From: Novosphingobium silvae
GTDB lineage: Bacteria > Pseudomonadota > Alphaproteobacteria > Sphingomonadales > Sphingomonadaceae
Length of the DNA: 64,000 nucleotides
Assembly: GCF_009856825.1 (NCBI RefSeq)
Contig: NZ_WVTD01000016.1
Span: 28,796-92,795 of the forward strand
Direction of reading: 5' to 3'
Positions within the stretch are counted from its first letter, which is position 1. Every line of letters begins with the position of its first letter. A program made the translations under genes and the position numbers. Below are positions 37,131-46,485 of the stretch, piece after piece. The notes beneath the pieces are model-generated. The model saw only the letters and a list, made by a program, of their open reading frames with translations, was not told the DNA's origin and did not search any database.

Positions 37131-37425
37131 GATAAAACCCACGATCCTCTGAAACCGCAATTCACGACGACAATGAAATCTAGACAGCTCTTTGGTCGCC
37201 TGACGTATCACTTCCATGATCAAGGCTACCGTGATCGCGCATAGCCGCCATATGCTTTGCGCCAGAAACGGGATTTCATCTATCGCTTTGCCCACTCGAT
37301 GACGGAATGGTGTTTCCGAAAAGAATATAGCGAACCATGTTATCTAATGACGAATCGCTGTCTTCTCACATTTGACGAACTGGCTGGTAACGTCGGAGCG
37401 GGAAGATGCATGAAAGAGGTAGATC
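37131..37425. other. intergenic stretch without recognised genes
   Basis: I see nothing coding with support here. The stretch ends with the start of a secreted hydrolase and presumably holds its promoter. Confidence 0.5.
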
Positions 37426-38337
37426 ATGCGATACCGTTCATTAGGCCTGGCTACAGTCTTGATTGTCACGAGCACCGCTTGGGCGCAGACGCCGTCGGAT
37501 AACCAACATGCGCTGATCGGACCGCCCCAACTCCACGCCCTTCCCGTCACCGCTCCGACGCTCGTCGAGGCCTATGGTCCTGATCCTCTGCAGATCGGTG
37601 AACTGCGCTTGCCTGCAGGTCCTGGCCCGTTTCCCGTCGTCATGGTCATTCACGGTGGCTGCTGGACCAAAGGCTATGAGACACTGGCAGGCACGGCGCC
37701 GTTGGCGAGCGCCTTGACGGACAAGGGCGTGGCGACATGGAATATAGAGTATCGACAGGTTGGTGACACCCGCGGCGGGTGGCCTGGGACCTTCCAGGAT
37801 TGGGGAGCGGCGCTCGATCACTTGAGGGTGCTGGCACGAACCCAGCCTCTGGACCTGAAGCATGTGGTGACGGTGGGACATTCGGCCGGCGCCCACGCTG
37901 CCCTGTGGCTGGCGGCCCGTCCCAGATTGCCTGCCGACAGCGAGGTCCGCGGCGCTGATCCACTGAAGGTTTCCGCCGCGGTCGCCATCGACGGCCCAGG
38001 CGACCTGCGAACCCTGTACGGGTTCGACAAGGATATTTGCGGCCGCCCGATCTTCGTCAACCTGTTCGGGGGCGCTCCTGACGCACAGGCGGGCCGCTAC
38101 CGTCAGGCAAATCCGATCGAATGGCTGCCTCTGGCCGTGCCTCAATTCATGGTCGCTTCCGTCGTGCTGGAGCCTTCAGCCGCGCAAGCCTATGCAGCAG
38201 CCGCACAGTCGGCCGGCGATAAGGCGACGGTGATCACCCTGGAGAATGCGGGCCACTTCAACATGCTTTCGCCTGCGGACCCCACCTGGGCGCCGGTAGA
38301 GGCCGCGATCCTCGCGGCGGCGAAAGCAGAGCAATAG
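37426..38337 (+). CDS. secreted alpha/beta hydrolase
   Basis: A 303-residue alpha/beta hydrolase with a signal peptide (LGLATVLIVTSTAWA, cut after AWA). Motifs: VVMVIHGGCWTKGYE (oxyanion HGG), the nucleophile elbow VTVGHSAGAHAALW (Ser at about residue 154) and the catalytic histidine in ENAGHFNMLSP. The acid residue is probably in the region before this. The shape is like BD-FAE/kynurenine formamidase-type esterases. It lies alone between the ACP gene and the efflux operon, which runs the other way. Substrate unknown. Confidence 0.88.
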   Translation: MRYRSLGLATVLIVTSTAWAQTPSDNQHALIGPPQLHALPVTAPTLVEAYGPDPLQIGELRLPAGPGPFPVVMVIHGGCWTKGYETLAGTAPLASALTDKGVATWNIEYRQVGDTRGGWPGTFQDWGAALDHLRVLARTQPLDLKHVVTVGHSAGAHAALWLAARPRLPADSEVRGADPLKVSAAVAIDGPGDLRTLYGFDKDICGRPIFVNLFGGAPDAQAGRYRQANPIEWLPLAVPQFMVASVVLEPSAAQAYAAAAQSAGDKATVITLENAGHFNMLSPADPTWAPVEAAILAAAKAEQ

Positions 38338-38500
38338 TCGAGGCAGCCTCCGGTTTATCCCCATCTCGGTGATCTCTATCTGATGAAGCCCTGCAGAGGT
38401 CCGCTTCGAACACCTCCCCCTGGGTTGCGCCAAGGTCGCGTCGGCCGGGGCGAGAGGGTTGCACTTGGGGTGCCCCTGACGATCTCGTTCCATTGAGGCG

Positions 38501-39631
38501 TCAGTCAGGCTTGAGAGGCTGAAGGTCCGGCGCGGAAATCTTCGTGAAGCGCCACCAGGCCAGGCCTCCGTAGACCAGAATGAGGATGGCGAGGTTGAGC
38601 ACCTCCCGCGTCTGCTCGGCAAGGCTCGCGCCCATCTGATTGAGCCCGACCATGAGATGAATGCCCGCGGTGGTTGGCAGGAGGCGCGCGAGGAGCGCCA
38701 GCCAGGCCGGCGTCGCCTCCGCCGGCCAGGAGAGACCCGCGAGGAAGAAGATGGCGAGCGACGTGCCCATCCACAGTTGCAGGGGTCGTTCCCGTGTCCG
38801 GAAGAGGCTGGCCAGCGCAAGCGCCGCCGCCACAGTCGCGCCCACGAACAAACTGCCGCCCACGATCAAGGCGCCAGGAGAGCCGGCGGCGCGGGGATAG
38901 TCCTGAAACCAGAACACAAAACCCGCATAATAGGCCACGTCGGCCCAGCCGATCACGAAGAAGGCCAGGGCAATTCCGATAAGGGTGCGCGAGGGCAGAC
39001 GAAAGCGTCCCAGTGTCTCGCGCAGGGTGGCGGCGAGCATCGTCAGGCCCATCAGCAGGGTCTGGTGAATGATGAGGAAGCCGACCCCGGGGAACACCGT
39101 GCTGCCATAGCCTTCGCGCGTGTTGAACAGCGGGCGCTGAACGAGCGACAGGGCAGGGCGGGCGGGTGCGCCCTGCGCCATGGCCTGATCGCTCGCCGCC
39201 TCGCCGGCGATCGGGGTGACCGCCAGGCCGATGCCTGACAGCGCCGTGCTGCTGCGCAGCAGATAGGCGCCGTTGCCGTAGAGCGCGACCGTGCCCTGGG
39301 CGCCGTTCAGAATATGTCGCTCGAACCCCTCGGGGATGATGACCACGGCCCCTGCGCCGGTCGTCTCGAGCCAGAGCCGGGCGGCTCCTGGAGAGGCCGG
39401 GCGCGCGGCAAGATCGGCCTGCTGGAGCGCTGCGATCCGGCGCACGAGACTGCGGCTTGCGCCGCTGTCGTCGAGATCGACGACGGCCACCGGAATGCGG
39501 ACCGCGACCTCCCCGGAATAGGCTGAAGGGTAGAAGAAGGAATAGAGGATCGTCGACACGACGATCAGCATGAAGGCGGAGCGGTCGGAGAGAACGGCGC
39601 GGAAGGTAGCGAGGAAGGCGCGGCCGATCAT
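38501..39631 (-). CDS. ABC-2 type permease (second of two)
   Basis: A 376-residue membrane protein of the ABC-2 permease type: N-terminal helix (FMLIVVSTILYSFFYPSAYS), a periplasmic domain of about 150 residues (IPVAVVDLDDSGASRSLVRR) and five C-terminal helices, including HQTLLMGLTMLAATLRETLG and SLAIFFLAGLSWPAEATP. ATG 39631 overlaps the stop of the first permease (ATGA). It resembles YhhJ/YbhR-type efflux permeases. No ATP-binding subunit is encoded beside it, so the energy source must lie elsewhere or differ. Confidence 0.88.
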   Translation of the reverse strand: MIGRAFLATFRAVLSDRSAFMLIVVSTILYSFFYPSAYSGEVAVRIPVAVVDLDDSGASRSLVRRIAALQQADLAARPASPGAARLWLETTGAGAVVIIPEGFERHILNGAQGTVALYGNGAYLLRSSTALSGIGLAVTPIAGEAASDQAMAQGAPARPALSLVQRPLFNTREGYGSTVFPGVGFLIIHQTLLMGLTMLAATLRETLGRFRLPSRTLIGIALAFFVIGWADVAYYAGFVFWFQDYPRAAGSPGALIVGGSLFVGATVAAALALASLFRTRERPLQLWMGTSLAIFFLAGLSWPAEATPAWLALLARLLPTTAGIHLMVGLNQMGASLAEQTREVLNLAILILVYGGLAWWRFTKISAPDLQPLKPD

Positions 39632-40791
39632 CGTCGTCCCCAGACCTCCGGGCTCATCCGCGCCGAGACATAGCGCGGCAGCCCGGCGCCCGAGCCGACG
39701 ACGAGAAAGGCAAACAGCGCCAGGATCGATCCAAGAGATGCGAGCACGGGTGCGCCGATCATCCATTGCTCCGCGACCAGCCGCGCGAAGCGGGTAAAAG
39801 GCAGCAGCGCGCTCCATAGCCGGGCGAAGGCGGAGGCCGACTCGATCGGGAAGATCGCCCCGGCGAAGGCGAAGGAAGCGCCCGCATAGAGGGCGGTCAT
39901 CGACAGCGCCTGCCCCATGGAAAGGGTGGCCCCGACGATGAACAAGGCCATGCCCGCATAGGCGAGATAGAGGGCGAGATAGCCGCCCATCAGCATCGCC
40001 ACGCTCCCTTGCACGGGCCAGCCCCGGTAGACCGCGAGATAGCCGGTCGCAAGCGCCCCCCAGAGCAGGAAGATGAGGATATAGGGCGCGATCTTGCCGG
40101 CGACGGCGGCGACCGCCTCGCCTCGAGGCCCTGCAAGCCATGCTCCGATGGTCCCGTCCCGCAGCTCGCGACCGAGCGCGCTCACGACCGCGATCATGAA
40201 CAGCAGGTGCAGGAGTGCGGGGTGGATCAGGGCGACGAGTTGCAGCTCGTAACTGGCCTGCGGGTTGTAGAGGATCCGGCTCTGCACGCTCACCGGCTGC
40301 GGCCGCACACGCGCGGGACCGGCGATCGCGGCGCTTTGCTCCCCGGCCAAGGCCTTTGCGTGGGCCTGGACCACGGTGCCGACTTCACGCAACACCGAAC
40401 CCGAGGGCGTGGAATAGCTCGCATTGTAGAAGAGGAGGATCTTGCCGGTCTCGCCGCGCAGCACGGTGCGCTCGAGATCACGCGGGATCAGGACCACGGC
40501 ATAGGCGGCGTTGGAGCGGACCAGATGCTCGGCCTGTGCCATGTCCGGTGGCCGCGCCGCGACCTTGAGCCCGGGTGACGCCTCCAGCTTGCGGGTGAGG
40601 TCGCGCGCGACGCCGCCGCCGTCCTCGTCGACCACGACGATCGGCAGGTTCCGCATGACGCCTGCCGACAACTGGACCGCGACGATCGCCAGCAGCAGCA
40701 GAGGCAGCCAGGTGACCAGCGCCAGATCCCAGACGCTGCCGCGCAGGAAGGCGGTTTCGCGCCGGGCGCTATCGACGAAGGCCCGGATCAT
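39628..40791 (-). CDS. ABC-2 type permease (first of two)
   Basis: A 387-residue paralogue of the following permease: N-terminal helix (LALVTWLPLLLLAIVAVQLS), a large periplasmic loop with LPIVVVDEDGGGVARDLTRK and C-terminal helices (LIHPALLHLLFMIAVVSALG, MTALYAGASFAFAGAIFPIE). The two permeases together could form the heterodimeric inner-membrane channel of a TolC-linked pump. Starts and stops overlap by 4 nt with HlyD upstream and the second permease downstream, so translation is tightly coupled. Confidence 0.88.
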   Translation of the reverse strand: MIRAFVDSARRETAFLRGSVWDLALVTWLPLLLLAIVAVQLSAGVMRNLPIVVVDEDGGGVARDLTRKLEASPGLKVAARPPDMAQAEHLVRSNAAYAVVLIPRDLERTVLRGETGKILLFYNASYSTPSGSVLREVGTVVQAHAKALAGEQSAAIAGPARVRPQPVSVQSRILYNPQASYELQLVALIHPALLHLLFMIAVVSALGRELRDGTIGAWLAGPRGEAVAAVAGKIAPYILIFLLWGALATGYLAVYRGWPVQGSVAMLMGGYLALYLAYAGMALFIVGATLSMGQALSMTALYAGASFAFAGAIFPIESASAFARLWSALLPFTRFARLVAEQWMIGAPVLASLGSILALFAFLVVGSGAGLPRYVSARMSPEVWGRR

Positions 40792-41825
40792 TGCGGCCAG
40801 TCGAACAGGACCGTCATGCCGGGGCGCAGCCCATCGACCCGCGACACGGGCGACAGGCGCACGTCAAAGCTCTTCACGTCAAAGCCGCTCGACTGGCGGG
40901 TCGCGCGCCATGTCGCGAAATCGCCGGCGGGCGCGATGTAGAAGACCCGAAACTGGGCGCAACGATCGCCGAGCGCAGGTATGCGGCCGGTCAGGACCCG
41001 TCCCCGGCGGATCGCACTGAACTGATCTTCTCTCAGGGTGAGCGTCACCCAGGGATGATCGATGTCGGTCAGGACGAAGACGGGAAATCCCTGCGGCACG
41101 AGTTCGCCCGACTGCGCCAGCCTGCGTCCGATCTCACCGTCCGACGGCGCGAACACCCGGGTTTCCTTCTCGGCCGCCTCGACTTCGGCCAGGGCGCCGC
41201 GCGCCTGGCGCACCTGTCCGCTCGCGGCCTGCCGATCCTGTCGCCGCGCCCCGGCCAGCGCCAGATCATATTGCGCGCGCGCCGCTCGGGCCGCTTCATT
41301 GGAGGCCAGGGCGTTTGCGCGGCTCTCGTCGCGTTTCTGCCCCGCCAGCACACCCTGTTCAAAGAGGCGCTCGGTGCGCTGATAGGTGGTCTGGGCGAGG
41401 TCCGCCGCCGCCTGCGCGCGTCGCCACTGGGCCTCGGCAGCCCGGATATCCTCCGGCCGTGCGCCTTCATCGGCCTTGTCCGCATTCGCCTGCGCGGCGG
41501 CGAGCGCGCCGCCGGCCTGTTCGGAGCGGGCTTCGACCTCGGGACTGTCGAGCGTATAGAGCAGCTGTCCCGTCTTCACCGGCTGGCCTTCCTCGACATG
41601 AAAGGCCGTGATCCGAGCCGAGACCTTGCTCGTGATCCGCAGTTCGCGGGCCTCGACCATGCCCTGGAGCTGATCGGGAACCGGGCGATAGGCCAGCCAG
41701 AGACCGAGGCCGAGAATGACCACGACGAGGAAAGCAATGAGCGGCAGCAACTTGCGCTTCCGCCCGGTCGGAACCGGCGGAGCCGTCTCGTCCGGGGTGA
41801 CCAGGGTTTCCGATGTGGCGGTCAT
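40788..41825 (-). CDS. HlyD-family membrane fusion protein
   Basis: A 345-residue periplasmic adaptor: one N-terminal membrane helix (LIAFLVVVILGLGLWLAY, about residues 30-47), lipoyl half-motif EARELRITSKVSARITAFHV, a long alpha-helical hairpin (about 105-215, rich in Ala, Arg and Glu) and a beta-barrel domain (RVFAPSDGEIGRRLAQSGEL). It bridges the inner-membrane permeases to the TolC channel. ATGA overlaps join it to tolC upstream and the permease downstream. Confidence 0.92.
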   Translation of the reverse strand: MTATSETLVTPDETAPPVPTGRKRKLLPLIAFLVVVILGLGLWLAYRPVPDQLQGMVEARELRITSKVSARITAFHVEEGQPVKTGQLLYTLDSPEVEARSEQAGGALAAAQANADKADEGARPEDIRAAEAQWRRAQAAADLAQTTYQRTERLFEQGVLAGQKRDESRANALASNEAARAARAQYDLALAGARRQDRQAASGQVRQARGALAEVEAAEKETRVFAPSDGEIGRRLAQSGELVPQGFPVFVLTDIDHPWVTLTLREDQFSAIRRGRVLTGRIPALGDRCAQFRVFYIAPAGDFATWRATRQSSGFDVKSFDVRLSPVSRVDGLRPGMTVLFDWPQ

Positions 41826-43192
41826 GGCGTGACCCTTTCACCCTGGTCGATATAGTCCGGCAATGTGGCGATCTGACCGCTGACGTGGAGAAGCTGGGCG
41901 AGCGCGACAACGAAATCATATCCGGCCTGGGCGCGCTGGATCCGGGAGCGGGCAAGACCGAGCTGCGCATCGATCACGTCGAGCGAGGTTGTCTGCTGCT
42001 CCTGATAGCCGAGGGTCTGGACCCGCAGATTCTCCTGCGCCGCAGTGATGGCCGTGTCGGTCAGCTCAAACCGCCGTCGCGCGGCTTCCGCATCGTTCCA
42101 GGACCGCGTGACGCCGATTTCGATCTGGGTGCGGGCTTCGCGCAGGCCCGCATTGGCTTGCGTCACCGTTTCCCGCGCGGCCTGCACCGCTTGCGAGCGG
42201 CCCACACCGGAGAAGAGCGTGTAGCGCAGCCCGACGCCCACCGACCAGTCGGGATCGGTCAACAGCGTGTCGCGCCGATCGAAATTATACTGGGCGAAGC
42301 CATAGATCGTAGGCCGGAGCTTGGCGCGCTGAAGGGCCACCCCCGCTTCAGCCTGGTCTTCCAGCGCGCCGAGCCGATCCAGTTGGGGATGGGCGCGCAG
42401 GGCCGCGTCCACATAGGTGTCGAGCGAACGGAGCGGCTGACGGATCACGAAGATCGGGGAGACGGGATCGACGCCGGACGGCGCCCGCAGCGCGCCGGCA
42501 AGCGCTACCTGCGCACTCGCGAGATCGGCCTGCGCCTTTTCCAGTTCGCGCGCGGCGTCGTCGCGCGCTACCTGCGCCTGGAGGCGTTGGGCCCGGCTTA
42601 TGAACCCTTCCTGTTCGAGCTTGAGGGCGTCCGCGACATGCCGCTCTAATCCCGCAAGCGCATCACGGCGAACATCGCGCACGCGCTCGAGCAACTGCTG
42701 GCCGAAATAGAGCTGGGTCATCTGCAACAGACCGTTGTCGATGACGATCTGGCGTTCGGCGCGCGACTGTCCCAGTTGCGCCGCGGCGCCCGCCTGGGCG
42801 GCGGGAATCTGGCCGCCGGAATAGAGCGGCAGCGTCGCCGTCACGATCGGCCGGGTGCTGGTGCGCTCGATCTCGAAGCGCAGGGGGTCAGAGATGGAAT
42901 AATCCTGGGCCACGTCCGCCAGCGGGCCGAGCGGCAGATAGAGGGTTTTCTGATAGCGGATCATCTGTCCTTCGAACTCGACGGTCGGACGCCGCAACGT
43001 GCTCGTGGAGCCTTTCTGGGCCTCCTTGCTGCGCACATCGGCGTCGGCGCCCTGGATCGCGTCCGACCGCTCGAGCAGCCTCGCCTGGGCGCTTCGATAA
43101 TCGAGATCAAGCCTGTCGATCGTTTGCGCCTGCGCGCCCTGACAGACCGCAGTCGCCAGCGCGGCAACCAGCATCGAACATCGCAAGGTCAT
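41822..43192 (-). CDS. tolC: TolC-family outer-membrane efflux protein
   Basis: A 456-residue outer-membrane factor with a signal peptide (CSMLVAALATAVCQGAQAQ). Two repeats of the OEP domain are visible, with long coiled helices (LQAQVARDDAARELEKAQAD, VTQANAGLREARTQIEIGVT) and beta segments such as FAQYNFDRRDTLL. ATG 43192 has AGGAG upstream. It is first in a four-gene operon (TolC, HlyD, two permeases) divergent from a TetR regulator, a classic drug- or solvent-efflux arrangement. Confidence 0.92.
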   Translation of the reverse strand: MTLRCSMLVAALATAVCQGAQAQTIDRLDLDYRSAQARLLERSDAIQGADADVRSKEAQKGSTSTLRRPTVEFEGQMIRYQKTLYLPLGPLADVAQDYSISDPLRFEIERTSTRPIVTATLPLYSGGQIPAAQAGAAAQLGQSRAERQIVIDNGLLQMTQLYFGQQLLERVRDVRRDALAGLERHVADALKLEQEGFISRAQRLQAQVARDDAARELEKAQADLASAQVALAGALRAPSGVDPVSPIFVIRQPLRSLDTYVDAALRAHPQLDRLGALEDQAEAGVALQRAKLRPTIYGFAQYNFDRRDTLLTDPDWSVGVGLRYTLFSGVGRSQAVQAARETVTQANAGLREARTQIEIGVTRSWNDAEAARRRFELTDTAITAAQENLRVQTLGYQEQQTTSLDVIDAQLGLARSRIQRAQAGYDFVVALAQLLHVSGQIATLPDYIDQGERVTP

Positions 43193-43223
43193 GAAGAACG
43201 TCTCCTGCTCCCGCACGGTAACG

Positions 43224-43256
43224 TTGACATCCAACCGACTCAATACATATTTGTAT
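43224..43256 (+). promoter_or_regulatory. divergent tetR-tolC promoter with operator
   Basis: TTGACA (43224-43229) is a consensus -35 for tetR with a plausible -10 (ATATTT, 43247-43252) after 17 bp. The dyad ATACA-TATT-TGTAT (43243-43256) overlaps that -10, where a TetR repressor would block transcription of both the regulator and, possibly, the divergent efflux operon. Confidence 0.55.
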
Positions 43257-43280
43257 CGAAATGCTCCCGCCCGTGATCCC

Positions 43281-43904
43281 GTGAGCCGCCGCCCGGCACG
43301 AACGCGCCCGACCCGGGCGCAGACCCGGGAGCGCATCCTGGATGGCGCTCTCGAGGCCTTCGCCGAACGTGGCTTCCATGGCTCCACCCAGGAAGATATT
43401 TGCGAGCGCGTCGGTCTGAGCCGGGGGGCCTATAATTCCAGCTTCCGATCCAAGGACGAATTGTTCTTCGCCCTCTATGACCGGGTGATCGAGCGCTTGC
43501 AGTCGAGGCTGGAGGAGGCGACCGCTTGCGCCCTGTCCATGCCCGGCTCGACGGCCGACAATTTCCTCAAGGCCTTTATCGCCAGCTATCCGTTCGATCG
43601 GGACTGGTATCTGCTCCAGGCCGAGTTCGGCCTCTATGCCTTGCGCCATCCTGCCATGGCGAGCCACTATGCCGAACGGCAAGGACGGATCCTCGCCATC
43701 ATCGAGGGCGCGCTCGCCGACATCCTTCGCGAGGACTCCCGCATCGTTGCCCGGGGCCTCCCGCGCATCGCGCGACTGATCCTGGCTGTCCACGAGGGAA
43801 GCATGTTCCAGGGCCTGCTCGAACCGCACGAGGTCGCAAGCGGAGAGCTTCTGGACTTTCTCGTGGATCTCATGCTGGCGAGGGCGGCAACGAGAGTCGA
43901 CTAA
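43281..43904 (+). CDS. TetR-family repressor of the efflux operon
   Basis: A 207-residue TetR-type regulator. The HTH is at about residues 15-60: TRERILDGALEAFAERGFHG, EDICERVGLSRGAYNSSFRS, KDELFFALYD. The ligand-binding domain is helical and hydrophobic, suiting hydrophobic inducers. I start at GTG 43281, since earlier in-frame codons lie inside the promoter and overlap the tolC start. The divergent layout implies control of the TolC-HlyD-permease operon. Confidence 0.9.
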   Translation: MSRRPARTRPTRAQTRERILDGALEAFAERGFHGSTQEDICERVGLSRGAYNSSFRSKDELFFALYDRVIERLQSRLEEATACALSMPGSTADNFLKAFIASYPFDRDWYLLQAEFGLYALRHPAMASHYAERQGRILAIIEGALADILREDSRIVARGLPRIARLILAVHEGSMFQGLLEPHEVASGELLDFLVDLMLARAATRVD

Positions 43905-43980
43905 GAATGGATTGCTGATCTTGCCTTGCGGGAGGCCGCGCAACAGCATGCCTGCCTCTATTTGTGACGTGGGAGATCGT

Positions 43981-46332
43981 TTAGTGAAGGAGACCGCGCT
44001 GTATCGCCGTGGCGACGGCCTGGGTGCGCCTGTTGACAGCGAGACACTTGAAGATCGCGCGAAAATGCCATTTTACGCCATCTTCGCCGATACCCAATAT
44101 GTTGGCGATCTCCGCGCTCGTAAGACCATCCCGCGCCAGGCCGAGGATATGGAGTTGGCGGCGAGACAGGTCGGATCCTTCGGTATGTTGTGAACTCGGC
44201 AAGTGATGTTGTGCTGCGGACCGATCAAACCTCGCCTTTACGGCCCATCCCGCGTGAATATGCTCCAGGATATTCCGGAACTCCCGCGCTGTTTCCTTCA
44301 GTCCTGTGCTGTCGCGAATTTCCGAGGCCTCTTCCGCTGACCGTATGGAAAGTTGCAGCGCCTCTTTACGTAGATGCAGCACCGAACGCAGCATGAGGGT
44401 TTTGAGTATGATATGTTGCCATCCTGCCCTGCGGATGCGGGCCAGGATACGGTCCGTCAATTGGCGCGCGAGGTGATCCTTCCCGTCGGCAAGCGCCCGC
44501 GTCGCAGACAGAAGCATGCACTCGACGTCCGCAATGGCGAGGTGAGCCGAAGTGATGGCGTCGTTCCTGGGAATATTGGGGATGGTGACCGATCGACCCG
44601 ACGCGATTTCATGTTCCGCAGTCAGGATATCGGCCATGAGTTGCAGTCGCGGCATGTGGTCGCGTACGGCTTTCACGTTCAGTTCGGTCAGGATTTTTTC
44701 GCAGAGGTCCGCATCTCCGGCCAGACGAGCGGCCCGTAATATGGCCCGTGCCGTATGAATGCGGACGTCGACGATCTGGTCGCAGAAAAGCAACGGCCAT
44801 TCCAGTTCTGCCAGAGGCACGCCGCTTTCGGCCAGCACAGCGAGGCGCAATGTTTTCAGCGTCTGCTCGGCGACCGGGGAGACCATATCCGTCAGATGCG
44901 CGTCGATCCTATTTCGTGCGGGAATGATCTGCCCCTGCGTCAGCAGGAGCAGCACTTCGGCAATCTTTGCCCAGTCGCGGGAAAAGCCCTGATCGGCCAG
45001 GGCACAGGCTTGATCCAGTAGGGGACGTAGTGCCGCGAACTCGGCCGCGTTCGACTGGCTCGCCACGATGCTCGCGAGGCAGGCCAGGGCGGAGGCCTTC
45101 ATCATCGGATTTTCCCGGGCGTGCAGCTCGAGCCATTGCCGGCAGAGCATTTCCGCCCGGACGACATCGTCCCTCAGCGCCGCTGTCGTCGCACCGAGCA
45201 GCGTCAGCAATTCCTCATGCGCATCCGTGCGTGACAGCAACTTCAAAAGGTGCGTCGCCCCTGCATGCTGCTGCTGGAAGGAAAGGGCCCATATCTTTCC
45301 CAGGCCAGCCATGGGATTGGTCAGCAACGCTGTGTCGGGCACGCCCTCGAGCCAATGGGCCAACTCATCGATACGGCCTTGTCGCAGGGCGACATCCATG
45401 ACGATCTCACCGCCCAGCCCCCGCGCCCAGGCCGGATCGCCGGCCCGCAGCGAAAGCGCTATCGTTTGCGCTGGCCGGCCGGCGCGCCAGTGATGAAAAG
45501 CCGCACGTTTTAGAAGATGGCTTGGAGAGGAACGAAGCTGCGACTGTCCGCTCAAGGCAAGATGGTGTCGCAGCGCCGGATTGAGCGCAAACATTCCGTC
45601 ACTGTCCGGCCTCAATAGGAGGCATTCGCGTTGCGCACGTGCGATCCATTGCGCGCCGTCGTGGACGCGCAGGGCAAAATCGTGGCTTTCGGCATCGAGG
45701 GGAGCGATTAATGCCGCCTTTTTCAGCCATGTGCGCAGAGCGGGCGATAAGGGCGCCAACACCATCTGATCGAGATAACAGATGATCTCGGGCCATAAAT
45801 GCAGTGGCTGCATCCGGTAGGATACACGGCCCGCGATGCGGCACAATGCGGGCCAACCCTGTGTGTCCGATATGATCCGGTCGAGGGCTGAAGGGACCCG
45901 GATCAATTCCTTCAGATCCTGGGCGCGGCAGGCCAGGGCATCGGGGCCGACTTCCTGCCAGTCAGCGTTGAGGACGCCAAATCCCCAGGGGGCGGAGGTT
46001 GCAAGGACCGCTCGCCAATCATCGGGAAGAGCATCCATCATGTCTCTTGTCAGCGTTTCGAGATGCGGCGCTTCCTGAACATCATCGAGGCAAATAATCC
46101 CGGGCCTGTCCTGATGCCATATCCATTGGAGAATGGACTCGATGTCCGCGGCGGTTCCGGCCTGAAAGGCGAGGCGACGCAGGGTGCCCTTCTTTGTGTC
46201 GTCGCTTGCAAGACTTGCCCAAAGCGCCGGGCGACCAGTGTCCGCCGCCTCCTTCCAACCGGCCGCGAGCGTCGCCGATTTGCCGTAGCCGCAAGGTGCG
46301 CGCAGCAGGCTGACGCGCGCGGTCAATTCCAC
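43981..46332 (-). CDS. MalT-like LuxR-family regulator (LAL type)
   Basis: About 783 residues from GTG 46332. An N-terminal NTPase domain has the Walker A motif LLRAPCGYGKSATLAAGW and ICLDDVQEAP (Walker B); a long TPR-like helical middle follows; the C-terminus is a LuxR HTH (LSRRQLHILGLARDGLTSAE, IANILGIGEDGVKWHFRAIF). Coding similarity continues upstream of GTG 46332 in the same frame (TPTLLSRLAETALRRVELTA), but no ATG, GTG or TTG is found before an in-frame stop; ATG 46396 is in another frame. A frameshift near the start is possible. It is divergent from the aldehyde dehydrogenase gene and may activate it. Confidence 0.85.
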   Translation of the reverse strand: MELTARVSLLRAPCGYGKSATLAAGWKEAADTGRPALWASLASDDTKKGTLRRLAFQAGTAADIESILQWIWHQDRPGIICLDDVQEAPHLETLTRDMMDALPDDWRAVLATSAPWGFGVLNADWQEVGPDALACRAQDLKELIRVPSALDRIISDTQGWPALCRIAGRVSYRMQPLHLWPEIICYLDQMVLAPLSPALRTWLKKAALIAPLDAESHDFALRVHDGAQWIARAQRECLLLRPDSDGMFALNPALRHHLALSGQSQLRSSPSHLLKRAAFHHWRAGRPAQTIALSLRAGDPAWARGLGGEIVMDVALRQGRIDELAHWLEGVPDTALLTNPMAGLGKIWALSFQQQHAGATHLLKLLSRTDAHEELLTLLGATTAALRDDVVRAEMLCRQWLELHARENPMMKASALACLASIVASQSNAAEFAALRPLLDQACALADQGFSRDWAKIAEVLLLLTQGQIIPARNRIDAHLTDMVSPVAEQTLKTLRLAVLAESGVPLAELEWPLLFCDQIVDVRIHTARAILRAARLAGDADLCEKILTELNVKAVRDHMPRLQLMADILTAEHEIASGRSVTIPNIPRNDAITSAHLAIADVECMLLSATRALADGKDHLARQLTDRILARIRRAGWQHIILKTLMLRSVLHLRKEALQLSIRSAEEASEIRDSTGLKETAREFRNILEHIHAGWAVKARFDRSAAQHHLPSSQHTEGSDLSRRQLHILGLARDGLTSAEIANILGIGEDGVKWHFRAIFKCLAVNRRTQAVATAIQRGLLH

Positions 46333-46485
46333 ACGGCGAAGTGCCGTTTCCGCCAGTCGCGAAAGCAGCGTTGGAGTCCATTCGGTTCCCAGGCATGTCG
46401 GGTCGATACTACATGTTCGTGTAGTTCCTTATTGCTTTTGCGCTCGTAAGACTCGCGCGAAGGTCATGTTTTCGACGAGAATGAA

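Noticed and set aside
39632..40141. N-terminal extension of the second ABC permease to a start at 40141
   Set aside because: The extension overlaps the first permease gene in another frame and is Arg-rich and non-membrane; the ATGA-overlapping ATG at 39631 gives a proper N-terminal helix.
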